64,000 bases of DNA, taken from the NCBI RefSeq assembly GCF_000424685.1, contig NZ_AUKJ01000016.1:310001-374000 (forward strand), given 5' to 3'. The position numbers and the translations under genes were made by a program. This document shows positions 1 to 9,020 of this stretch, one piece after another; the first letter of the stretch is position 1; every line of letters begins with the position of its first letter. This DNA is from Methylococcus capsulatus str. Texas = ATCC 19069 (GTDB taxonomy: Bacteria; Pseudomonadota; Gammaproteobacteria; Methylococcales; Methylococcaceae). The notes beneath the pieces were generated by a model, which saw only the letters and a list, made by a program, of their open reading frames with translations, had not been told where the DNA came from and did no database searches.

Positions 1-1113
1 TGCAGGCTCGATGTGTTCCAGCGGGAGGTATTCGTCGGGCTGGTGGGCCTGTTCGATGTGGCCGGCGCCCAGGACCACGGTTTCCACGCCGAGCCGGGAC
101 AGGAAGGGGGCCTCGGTGCCGAAGGACACCGCGCCGGCCCGGGCGTGACTGAGATGCTCGCAGCTGCGCACCAGATCGGCATCCGCCCGGGTCTCGAAAG
201 CCGGCACGCCGCCGAACAGGGATTCGACGGAAAGCCCGAGCCGCGGCGAAGCCGGCAATGCCTGTCCCAGCCGCCGCTTCAGCAGGCTGCGGAGTTCCCC
301 GATATCCATGCCGGGCAGAGGCCTCAGGTCGATGCTCAGCTCGCAATGGCCGCAGATGCGGTTGGGATTGTCGCCGCCGTGGATGGCGCCGAGGTTCAGG
401 GTCGGCACCGGCACGGCGAAGGCCGGATCGCGGTAGCGCTCCTGCAACTCCTCGCGGATGGCCAGCAGTTCGGAAATCACCCGGTGCATGCCCTCGATGG
501 CGTTCGCGCCGAGGGCGGGATCGCTGGAGTGCCCGGTCTGGCCGCGGACGCGGATCGACTCCATCATGACGCCCTTGTGCATGCGAATGGGCCTGAGGCC
601 GGTCGGTTCGCCGATCACGCAGCAGCGGGCCGGGGCGAGCTGTTCCGGCAGGAGCGCCTTGGCACCGGCCATGGAGCTCTCCTCGTCCGCCGTGGCGACC
701 AGCAGCAGGGGCCTCCGCAGCGTAGCCGGGTCGATTTCGCTCGCAGCGGAGAGCACCAGAGCAAAGAAGGATTTCATGTCCGCACTGCCGAGGCCGTAGA
801 TCCGCCCGTCCTTCTCGACCGCCGTGAACGGGTCGCTGTGCCAGCGGTCGGGATCGCAGGGCACCGTGTCGGTATGGCCGGACAGCGCCAGACCTCCGCC
901 ACGTTCCGTCGGCCCGAGGCTGGCGATCAGGTTGGCCTTGCCGTGTGCCAGCGGCTGGATCGCGACGCGGAATCCCAGTGCTTCGGCCCATTCCGCCAGC
1001 AGGTCGATCACCGCCCGGTTGGACTGGTCGAAGCGCGGATCGGTGCAACTGACCGAAGGCCGGGCGATCAGCGCCCGGATCATCTCGCGCAGGGACGGCA
1101 GGCGCCGGGCCAT
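1..1113 (-). CDS. argE: Acetylornithine deacetylase ArgE (C-terminus cut by window edge)
   Basis: Predicted M20-family zinc hydrolase that removes acetate from N-acetylornithine to give ornithine in the linear arginine pathway. The minus-strand reading starts MARRLPSLREMIRALI and shows the family landmarks: SGHTDTVP (first metal His-Asp), ADEESS (catalytic Glu plus metal Glu) and a dimerisation-domain stretch around GHSSDP. The frame is open to base 1, so the C-terminus lies outside the window. It starts 16 nt downstream of ilvD on the same strand and is probably cotranscribed; I see no clear Shine-Dalgarno before the ATG. Nearby argF and argD support ArgE over the related DapE. Confidence 0.88.
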   Translation of the reverse strand, partial: MARRLPSLREMIRALIARPSVSCTDPRFDQSNRAVIDLLAEWAEALGFRVAIQPLAHGKANLIASLGPTERGGGLALSGHTDTVPCDPDRWHSDPFTAVEKDGRIYGLGSADMKSFFALVLSAASEIDPATLRRPLLLVATADEESSMAGAKALLPEQLAPARCCVIGEPTGLRPIRMHKGVMMESIRVRGQTGHSSDPALGANAIEGMHRVISELLAIREELQERYRDPAFAVPVPTLNLGAIHGGDNPNRICGHCELSIDLRPLPGMDIGELRSLLKRRLGQALPASPRLGLSVESLFGGVPAFETRADADLVRSCEHLSHARAGAVSFGTEAPFLSRLGVETVVLGAGHIEQAHQPDEYLPLEHIEPA

Positions 1114-1129
1114 GGTCGCCGTGACGGTG

Positions 1130-2818
<1,689 letters not shown>

Positions 2819-2873
2819 GATGAGTTTCCTTGTGGAATGTCCGGTTCGCCGGGGGAGGCGGGGATGAGATGCG

Positions 2874-3437
2874 TCAAAACGAATCCCAGCTGCTGCGTCT
2901 GCGCCAACCGAGCTGGGGAGCGATCAGGCCCAGCAGGAAGCCGCCGGCCAGTACGCCGGCGCCGATCAGGAACCAGCGCTGCCGGCTGTCTTCGGCCAGC
3001 GCCTGGTTCTCCAGCCGCTTGGCTTCGAGATCACGTTCGACGGTCGCCAGGGTTTCCCGCAGCCGGTTGCGTTCCGCTTCGATCTGAAGGGCATTGGCCG
3101 AAGTCTGCCGGATCGCGGCCAGTTCGGCCATCAAACGCTCGTTTTCCGCGCCGAGACTGCGGGAGTTCGATTCCGCCGCCTCCCGCCCGGCCCGCAGGCC
3201 GGCGAGCTCCGCTTCCAGCGATTTACGCGCGTTTTCCAGTTCGGCGAGTTTCTGTTTGAGCTCGAGGTTTTTCTGCTTGACCTCATTGAAATCCTTCAGG
3301 AGAACGACTTGCCCGCCGCGTGGTTTCGAGACCTGGGCCGGAGGGGGGGCGGCATCGGCCGGCACGCGGCCGTGTTCTGGTGCAGCGCTCGCTGCCGAGG
3401 CAGCGGCAAGCAGATAACAGGCTAGGGTCCTTTTCAT
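2874..3437 (-). CDS. Envelope coiled-coil protein with C-terminal anchor, YgiM-like but lacking SH3
   Basis: 187 aa, function unknown. Visible order: signal-peptide-like N-terminus (residues 1-18, ending ASAASAA), a proline-rich linker to about 40, a long charged heptad-type coiled coil (about 50-150, rich in Leu/Glu/Lys), one transmembrane helix (about 153-172) and a short basic tail. The coiled coil plus C-terminal helix resembles the tail half of the YgiM/TIGR04211 family of SH3-domain proteins. The bacterial SH3 domain expected between signal peptide and coil is absent; only about 35 residues remain there. It lies between argF and ilvD on the same strand with gaps of 118 and 55 nt. Confidence 0.72.
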   Translation of the reverse strand: MKRTLACYLLAAASAASAAPEHGRVPADAAPPPAQVSKPRGGQVVLLKDFNEVKQKNLELKQKLAELENARKSLEAELAGLRAGREAAESNSRSLGAENERLMAELAAIRQTSANALQIEAERNRLRETLATVERDLEAKRLENQALAEDSRQRWFLIGAGVLAGGFLLGLIAPQLGWRRRSSWDSF

Positions 3438-3555
3438 TTCGGGCCGAACACCAATGAGAGTACGGACGAATGCAGATGGGGACGGGTCATGTCCTGCATC
3501 GAAACCGGAATTATAACGCCGACAGCGGAGTCCCCAAGGCGGCCGGTAAACCGCT

Positions 3556-4452
3556 TCAGGCCGTCAGCAGGAATTCCAGCAAGGCTTTCTGGGCATGCAG
3601 CCGGTTTTCGGCTTCGTCCCAGACTACGCTTTGTGGCCCTTCCAGCACCTCCGCGGACACTTCCTCGCCGCGGTGGGCGGGAAGGCAGTGCATGAACAGC
3701 GCGTCGGCGTGGGCCAGGGCCATGAGCGCCGCATTCACCTGGTAGTCCCGAAACGCGCCCGTGCGCTCGGTCTGCTCACTCTCCTGCCCCATGCTGGCCC
3801 AGACGTCGGTCACAACCAGGTCGGCGCCGTTCACCGCGGTCCGGACGTCATGACCAACCTCCACGCATTTCCCCGCCGCTTCGACCAGCTCGGCTTCGGG
3901 TTCGTACCCCGGCGGGCAGGCGATGCGCAACCGGAAATCGAGCAGTCCGGCGGCGTGGACGTAGGTCTGGCACATGTTGTTGCCGTCGCCGATCCAGGCA
4001 ACGGTCTTGCCGGCGATGTCTCCCCGGTGTTCGAAATAGGTCTGCATGTCTGCCAGCAGCTGGCAGGGGTGGAAGCGGTCCGTCAGCCCGTTGATCACCG
4101 GCACCCTGGAATACTCGGCGAAGATTTCCACGGTGCGATGGGCGTGGGTGCGAAGCATGATGCAGTCCACCATGCGGGACAAAACCCGTGCCGAATCCTC
4201 GATCGGCTCGCCGCGCCCGAGCTGGGTATCGCGCGGCGACAGGAAGATGGAACTGCCGCCGAACTGGGCCATGCCGACCTCGAACGACACCCGGGTGCGG
4301 GTCGACGATTTTTCGAACACCATTCCGAGGACCTTGTTTTTCAGGGGTTCGTAGGGTTCCTTCCGGGCCTTGAGATCGATGGCGCGGGCGATCAGCGCAC
4401 GGAATTCGGCGGAACTGAGATCGCGCAAGGTGACGAAATGACGCGGTTTCAT
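3556..4452 (-). CDS. argF: Ornithine carbamoyltransferase ArgF
   Basis: 298 aa, normal family length. Transfers the carbamoyl group from carbamoyl phosphate to ornithine, giving citrulline. The carbamoyl-phosphate site STRTR is at residues 50-54 and the ornithine-side HCLP motif at 255-258, followed by [16 protein letters not shown] is also typical. Start ATG at 4452 gives [12 protein letters not shown]. It follows argD by 24 nt on the same strand and is probably in the same transcript. Confidence 0.96.
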   Translation of the reverse strand: MKPRHFVTLRDLSSAEFRALIARAIDLKARKEPYEPLKNKVLGMVFEKSSTRTRVSFEVGMAQFGGSSIFLSPRDTQLGRGEPIEDSARVLSRMVDCIMLRTHAHRTVEIFAEYSRVPVINGLTDRFHPCQLLADMQTYFEHRGDIAGKTVAWIGDGNNMCQTYVHAAGLLDFRLRIACPPGYEPEAELVEAAGKCVEVGHDVRTAVNGADLVVTDVWASMGQESEQTERTGAFRDYQVNAALMALAHADALFMHCLPAHRGEEVSAEVLEGPQSVVWDEAENRLHAQKALLEFLLTA

Positions 4453-4476
4453 GGCGAATCTGCTGGATCGGTGATA

Positions 4477-5652
4477 TCAGCCGGCGGCGTCCAGATAGGC
4501 TTCGACGAGGGAGCACAATCGCTCCACCAGATCGTCGGCCTGGGCGTCCGTCAGTATCAGGGGCGGGAGCAGGCGCACGGTCCGCTCCGCGGTGACATTG
4601 ATGAGCAGGCCCTGCTCCAGCGCCATCCCGACGAGGCGGGTACAGGGGCGCTCGAGTTCGAGACCGATCATCAGGCCCATGCCTCGGATTTCGATGACGC
4701 CGGGACGTCCGCTCAGGCGGGTCCGGAAGCCGTCCAGCAGTCGCTGGCCGAGGATCTCCGCCCGCTGGGCCAGGGACTGCCGGGTCAGGGTGTCGATCAC
4801 CGCCAGGGCCGCAGCGCAGGCCAGCGGATTGCCGCCGAAGGTGGAGCCGTGCTTGCCGGCCGTGAGCATTTCCGCGGCCACGCCGCGGGCGAGACAGGCA
4901 CCGATCGGCACGCCATTGCCGAGCGCTTTCGCCAGTGCCATCACGTCCGGGGTGATCCCCGTATGTTGGTGGCCGAACATCCGGCCGGTACGGCCCATGC
5001 CGGTTTGTACTTCGTCGAGCATCAGCAGCCAGCCGCGGTGTTCGCACAGCGATTTGAGCCGCGCCAGGTAGTCGTGAGGCGGAATGCGGACCCCGCCTTC
5101 GCCCTGCACCGGTTCGACCAGGACGGCGACGACGTCGGGGTCGTCGACGGCGGCGACGGCCTCCGCGTCGCCGTAGGGGAGCCGGACGAAGCCGCCGACC
5201 AGGGGGGCGAATCCTTCCTGCACCTTGGGGTTGCCAGTGGCGCTCAGCGTGGCCAGCGTACGGCCGTGGAAGCTCCCTTCCATGACGACGATTTTCGGGG
5301 TGTCGATACCGCGGTGATGGCCGTAACGGCGCGCGATCTTGAGCGCGGTCTCATTGGCCTCGGCGCCTGAGTTGCAAAAGAAGGCATTGTCCATCCCGCT
5401 CAGGTCGCACAGCTGCTTGGCCAGGTCTTCCTGCAGCCCGATACGGTAGAGGTTGGAGCAGTGGACCAGCCGCCCCGCCTGATCGCACAAGGCCTTCGCA
5501 ACTGCCGGATGGGCGTGGCCCAGGCTGCAGACGGCGACGCCGGAAACGGCGTCGAGGTAGCGTTTGCCTTCGGTGTCGAAAAGCCAGGCCCCCTCGCCGT
5601 GGGTGAACGTCACGGGTTGCCGGGCATAAGTCGGCATGATGTTGCTCGTCAT
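4477..5652 (-). CDS. argD: Acetylornithine aminotransferase ArgD
   Basis: 391 aa class-III PLP aminotransferase, converting N-acetylglutamate semialdehyde to N-acetylornithine; such enzymes often also serve lysine synthesis as succinyl-DAP aminotransferase. Seen: NSGAEANETALK (residues 94-105), the PLP Asp region LDEVQTGMGRTG (212-223) and the Schiff-base lysine at about K242 (MALAKALGNG). Two starts are possible, MTSNIMPTYA at 5652 or the internal ATG at 5637, which has the better upstream purine stretch (ACGAG). First gene of the argD-argF group; a terminator-like hairpin sits just upstream. Confidence 0.94.
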   Translation of the reverse strand: MTSNIMPTYARQPVTFTHGEGAWLFDTEGKRYLDAVSGVAVCSLGHAHPAVAKALCDQAGRLVHCSNLYRIGLQEDLAKQLCDLSGMDNAFFCNSGAEANETALKIARRYGHHRGIDTPKIVVMEGSFHGRTLATLSATGNPKVQEGFAPLVGGFVRLPYGDAEAVAAVDDPDVVAVLVEPVQGEGGVRIPPHDYLARLKSLCEHRGWLLMLDEVQTGMGRTGRMFGHQHTGITPDVMALAKALGNGVPIGACLARGVAAEMLTAGKHGSTFGGNPLACAAALAVIDTLTRQSLAQRAEILGQRLLDGFRTRLSGRPGVIEIRGMGLMIGLELERPCTRLVGMALEQGLLINVTAERTVRLLPPLILTDAQADDLVERLCSLVEAYLDAAG

Positions 5653-5670
5653 CGATGTGCGGAAAAACCC

Positions 5671-5703
5671 GAAAAAACAAAAGGCAGTCGAACCAGACTG
5701 CCT
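5671..5703 (-). terminator. Terminator-like hairpin in the argD leader (candidate attenuator)
   Basis: Read on the minus strand, GGCAGTC-tggttc-GACTGCC forms a 7-bp stem (arms 5696-5702 and 5683-5689), extendable by one pair, followed at once by a T-rich run TTTTGTTTTTT. It therefore points toward argD and lies about 20 nt before its first ATG. No minus-strand gene lies between it and the plus-strand grxD at 5881, so it cannot be the ordinary end of an upstream coding unit. Regulatory meaning is inference. Confidence 0.6.
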
Positions 5704-5880
5704 AGATGAAGTTCGGAAGGTTAACGGAAAAGAGGGAACAGCACAAGAACTTCATCGACCCGATACGGCAGGCCGTTTCAACCGGGCTGGCAGGTGCCGG
5801 GCCGTCGGTCGTTCCGCTTGACGTTTCGGGGTGGGTGTCGAAAAATCGACAGGTTTCATCCGAAGTGAACGAGGCAAACA

Positions 5881-6213
5881 GTGGACGTGATCGAGAATAT
5901 CAAGCGCCAGATCGCAGACAATCCCGTCATCTTGTACATGAAGGGGACGCCCGATTTTCCCCAATGCGGATTTTCCGGACGAGCCGTTCAGATTCTCGAC
6001 AAGTGCGGCGTTGAATACGCTTTCGTCAACGTCTTCGAGGCGCCCGAGGTCCGTGAAAACCTGAAGCTCGTGTCCCATTGGCCGACGTTTCCCCAGTTGT
6101 TCGTTCGCGGGGAGCTGGTCGGCGGCAGCGACATCATGATGGAGCTTTACGAGAGCGGCGAACTGCAGAAACTGCTGGCGGGGGCAACGAAGGCCGGGGA
6201 GCGGCAGGACTGA
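5881..6213 (+). CDS. grxD: Monothiol glutaredoxin, Grx4/GrxD type
   Basis: 110 aa. Cytosolic CGFS-type glutaredoxin, a family that binds a bridging [2Fe-2S] cluster with glutathione and takes part in Fe-S cluster delivery. The signature CGFS is at residues 29-32, after KGTPDFPQ; the glutathione-site Trp-Pro-Thr-Phe-Pro-Gln is also present. The start is GTG at 5881 with GAGG upstream. Its stop lies 10 nt from the convergent end of rnt. The 228-bp region upstream separates it from the divergent argD. Confidence 0.94.
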   Translation: MDVIENIKRQIADNPVILYMKGTPDFPQCGFSGRAVQILDKCGVEYAFVNVFEAPEVRENLKLVSHWPTFPQLFVRGELVGGSDIMMELYESGELQKLLAGATKAGERQD

Positions 6214-6223
6214 ATCCGGCCGA

Positions 6224-6853
6224 TCACTCCGGCGGCAGGAGTTCGGTCATCCGCTTCCAGCGGTTGACGATGGTGCAAAACAGCCGGGCGGTCTGGTTGG
6301 CGTCGTAAGCGGCGGAATGGGCCTCCTGATGGTCCCAGCTGAGTCCCGCCGCTTGCGCCGCTCGTGCCAGCACGGTCTGGCCGTAGGCGAGTCCCCCCAG
6401 GGTCGCGGTGTCGAACGTGCTGAATGGGTGGAAGGGGTTCTTCTTGATCCTGGCGCGGCTCGATGCCGCGTTGAGGAAGGCGATGTCGAAGGCCGGGTTG
6501 TGACCCACCAGGATCGCCCTCGTGCAGCCGTGCTGGCGGATGGACTGCTGGACGGCGTCGAAAATCTGCGACAGAGCCTCGCGTTCGTCCACCGCGAACC
6601 GGAACGGATGAAACGGGTTGATTTTGTTGAAGTTCAGTGCGGCCTCATCCAGCTTGGCGCCTTCGAAGGGTTTCACATGCAGCTGATGGGTGCGGACGGG
6701 GTGAAGATTCCCCGATTCGTCCATATCCAGGTGGACGGCGGCGATTTCGAGCAAGGCATTGGCGTGCGGATCGAACCCTGAGGTTTCGACGTCCACGACG
6801 ACCGGCAGATAACTCCGGAAACGCCGGGCCAGGGGGGATTTGCGGGATGTCAT
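6224..6853 (-). CDS. rnt: Ribonuclease T
   Basis: 209 aa DEDDh-family 3'-5' exonuclease that trims tRNA CCA ends and matures 5S and other stable RNAs. The catalytic set is visible: VDVETSG (D21 and E23), HNPAFDIAFLN (second Asp) and AHSAAYDA (His and last Asp). Length fits the gammaproteobacterial family. Adjacent to grxD tail to tail, as is often seen in this class. Start ATG at 6853. Confidence 0.95.
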   Translation of the reverse strand: MTSRKSPLARRFRSYLPVVVDVETSGFDPHANALLEIAAVHLDMDESGNLHPVRTHQLHVKPFEGAKLDEAALNFNKINPFHPFRFAVDEREALSQIFDAVQQSIRQHGCTRAILVGHNPAFDIAFLNAASSRARIKKNPFHPFSTFDTATLGGLAYGQTVLARAAQAAGLSWDHQEAHSAAYDANQTARLFCTIVNRWKRMTELLPPE

Positions 6854-6920
6854 GACGAGTGCCGATCGCGGGTTTGCGGTGCATTAAACCCATTGTAAGG
6901 CGATTTCGGGGGGGATTGCA

Positions 6921-6948
6921 TTGCGGATTGCGGTGTAGCGTTTAGAAT
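6921..6948 (+). promoter_or_regulatory. Putative sigma-70 promoter for mlaA
   Basis: TTGCGG (6921-6926) and TAGAAT (6943-6948) are separated by 16 bp and end 55 bp before the mlaA start. They lie in the 150-bp divergent gap between rnt and mlaA. Matches are partial, so this is a candidate by position and similarity only. Confidence 0.4.
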
Positions 6949-7003
6949 ACGGGATACGCGTCAAGATCCCCTGGAATCACGAGATCAAGGGTACAAAAAC
7001 AGT

Positions 7004-7858
7004 ATGGAAAACTCTCGAATCATAGGCGGCCGGCTGGCGCTGGTCCTCATCGTCGCAGCAGGGGCGGCCGGCTGTGCCTCGGACAAGGTCAAACAGGAGG
7101 GGCCCGAGGCGGGCGCCCCCCGGACGCATGTCGATTCGCGCGACCCTTGGGAGGAGTGGAACCGCGGTGTTCAGTCCTTTAACGATGGACTCGACGACTA
7201 TTTCATGAAGCCCGTGGCCAAGGGCTATCAATGGGCCACTCCCAAGTTCGTCGACAAGGGGGTCACGAATTTCTTCAGCAACGTCGACGACGTCTCGGTG
7301 ATCGCGAACGATCTGCTGCAGTTCAAATTGTTGCAGACGGGGCAGGACCTGGGGCGCTTCCTCGTCAACTCGACGATCGGCATGGCGGGATTCATCGACG
7401 TGGCCGATAAGCTCGATCTGCCCAAACACTACGAGGATTTCGACCAGACTTTGGCGACCTGGGGGGTGCCATCCGGTCCCTATCTCGTGCTGCCCGTTAT
7501 CGGGCCAGGTTCGCCGCGCGGCGTGGTCGGGTTTGCCGGCGACACCGCGGCCAATCCCATCAACTACATCACTCCCGCGAGCATTCCCTGGGGCGCCGGA
7601 GCCGGGCGGTTCGTGGACGTCCGGGCCGACATGCTGAGCGCGACCAAGATCGCCGACGAGGCGTCGGTGGACCGTTACGAGTTCATCCGCAATGCCTATT
7701 TCCAGCAGCGGAACTATCTCATTCACGATGGCAATCCTCCGCTGGGGGAGGATTTTGGCGGGGGCGAGGGTGTGGAAATGGAGTTCGAGCTGCAGGGCAT
7801 CGAAGACCGCGCCAACGAAGCCATCGAGAAGGAAAAGGCAAAACCGGTATCGCCCTGA
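7004..7858 (+). CDS. mlaA: MlaA (VacJ) outer-membrane lipoprotein
   Basis: 284 aa. Outer-membrane component of the Mla phospholipid-transport pathway, which removes mislocalised phospholipid from the outer leaflet. A lipoprotein signal peptide ends in the lipobox AAGC with the modified cysteine at C24. The family core follows: DPWEEWNRGVQSFND, then FLVNSTIGMAGFIDVADKL and PYLVLPVIGPGSPRG. A Glu/Lys-rich tail ends the protein. No other mla genes are adjacent. A bidirectional terminator follows 20 nt after the stop. Confidence 0.94.
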   Translation: MENSRIIGGRLALVLIVAAGAAGCASDKVKQEGPEAGAPRTHVDSRDPWEEWNRGVQSFNDGLDDYFMKPVAKGYQWATPKFVDKGVTNFFSNVDDVSVIANDLLQFKLLQTGQDLGRFLVNSTIGMAGFIDVADKLDLPKHYEDFDQTLATWGVPSGPYLVLPVIGPGSPRGVVGFAGDTAANPINYITPASIPWGAGAGRFVDVRADMLSATKIADEASVDRYEFIRNAYFQQRNYLIHDGNPPLGEDFGGGEGVEMEFELQGIEDRANEAIEKEKAKPVSP

Positions 7859-7877
7859 CGGTTCCTTGCCCTGCTGC

Positions 7878-7908
7878 AAAAAGCCCGCTCGTGAAGCGGG
7901 CTTTTTTT
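7878..7908. terminator. Bidirectional Rho-independent terminator between mlaA and pyrC
   Basis: AAAAA-GCCCGCT-tcgtga-AGCGGGC-TTTTTTT: a 7-bp GC-rich stem flanked by an A-run on the left and a T-run on the right, so it can end transcripts from both mlaA (plus) and pyrC (minus). It lies in the 59-bp convergent gap. Confidence 0.92.
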
Positions 7909-7917
7909 CTGGACGGT

Positions 7918-8961
7918 CTAACCCGGGTGGCGGGATGCCCGCCAAGGGATGCCTTCTCCGGCCATGGCGGGAACCAGGCTGTCCCGCCCGAATGGCAGAG
8001 CGTCGGGAACCCGCCACGGCGTCCGGTGCAGGGTGAGGGTTCCGCGGTTCCTGGGGAGGCCGTAGAAATCGGCGCCGTTGTGGCTGGCGAAGCGCTCGAG
8101 CTTGTCCAGCGCGCCGGCCCGCTCGAATGCAAGGGCGTAAAGTTCCACGGCCGTGAATGCCGTGTAGCAGCCGGCGCAACCGCAGGCACTCTCCTTGTGT
8201 GGCCGGGGGTGGGGAGCGCTGTCGGTGCCCAGAAAGAAGTGGGCGTCGCCGCTGGTCGCGGCCGATACCAGTGCCTGCCGGTGGGATTCGCGCTTGAGCA
8301 CCGGCAGGCAGTAGTGGTGAGGGCGGATGCCGCCGGCCAGCAAGGCATTGCGGTTATAGAGCAGATGGTGGGCCGTGATGGTGGCCCCGATCCGGGGACC
8401 GCAGCCTTGCACGAACTCCACACCCTCCTTCGTCGTCACGTGTTCCAGGACGATGCGCAATGCCGGGAAGCGCCTGACCAGCGGCTCGAGGACCGATTCG
8501 ATGAAACGCGCTTCCCGGTCGAAAATGTCGATTTCCGCGTCGGTGACCTCGCCGTGAACGAGCAGGGGTACATCATGCCGTTCCAGGGCTTCGAGCGTCC
8601 GCTGGATCTTTCCGATGGCCGTGACGCCGGCCTCGGAGTGGGTCGTGGCGCCGGCCGGGTAGAGCTTGAAGCCGATGATTTCAGGCGTTTCGGCCGCGCG
8701 CCGGACTTCATCGGCCGGCGTGGCATCCGTCAGATAAAGCGCCATCAGCGGCTCAAAACGCGCGTCGTCCGGCAGGGCCGCCAGGATACGGCCACGGTAT
8801 TCCAGTGCGGCCGTCACCGTCGTCACCGGTGGCTTCAGGTTGGGCATGACGACCGCCCGGCCGAACTGGCGGGCACTGTGGTCCACGATGTCCGCCATGG
8901 CTGCGCCGTCGCGCAGGTGCAGATGCCAGTCGTCGGGTGTCGCCAGCGTGATCGAGTCCAT
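7918..8961 (-). CDS. pyrC: Dihydroorotase PyrC (class II)
   Basis: 347 aa, normal for the E. coli-type PyrC. Closes carbamoyl-aspartate to dihydroorotate in pyrimidine synthesis, using a binuclear zinc centre. Seen: HLHLRDG with metal histidines H13 and H15, the carboxylated lysine K99 in IIGFKLYPAG, and later His-containing stretches LLVHGEV and LEHVTTKE. Start ATG at 8961 gives MDSITLATPDDW. Monocistronic by context. Confidence 0.95.
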   Translation of the reverse strand: MDSITLATPDDWHLHLRDGAAMADIVDHSARQFGRAVVMPNLKPPVTTVTAALEYRGRILAALPDDARFEPLMALYLTDATPADEVRRAAETPEIIGFKLYPAGATTHSEAGVTAIGKIQRTLEALERHDVPLLVHGEVTDAEIDIFDREARFIESVLEPLVRRFPALRIVLEHVTTKEGVEFVQGCGPRIGATITAHHLLYNRNALLAGGIRPHHYCLPVLKRESHRQALVSAATSGDAHFFLGTDSAPHPRPHKESACGCAGCYTAFTAVELYALAFERAGALDKLERFASHNGADFYGLPRNRGTLTLHRTPWRVPDALPFGRDSLVPAMAGEGIPWRASRHPG

Positions 8962-9020
8962 GCCGATTCCGGGGAGATGAGCTGCTCCTGGAATTATACC
9001 GGCCTCCCGCCGGTTTTCCT

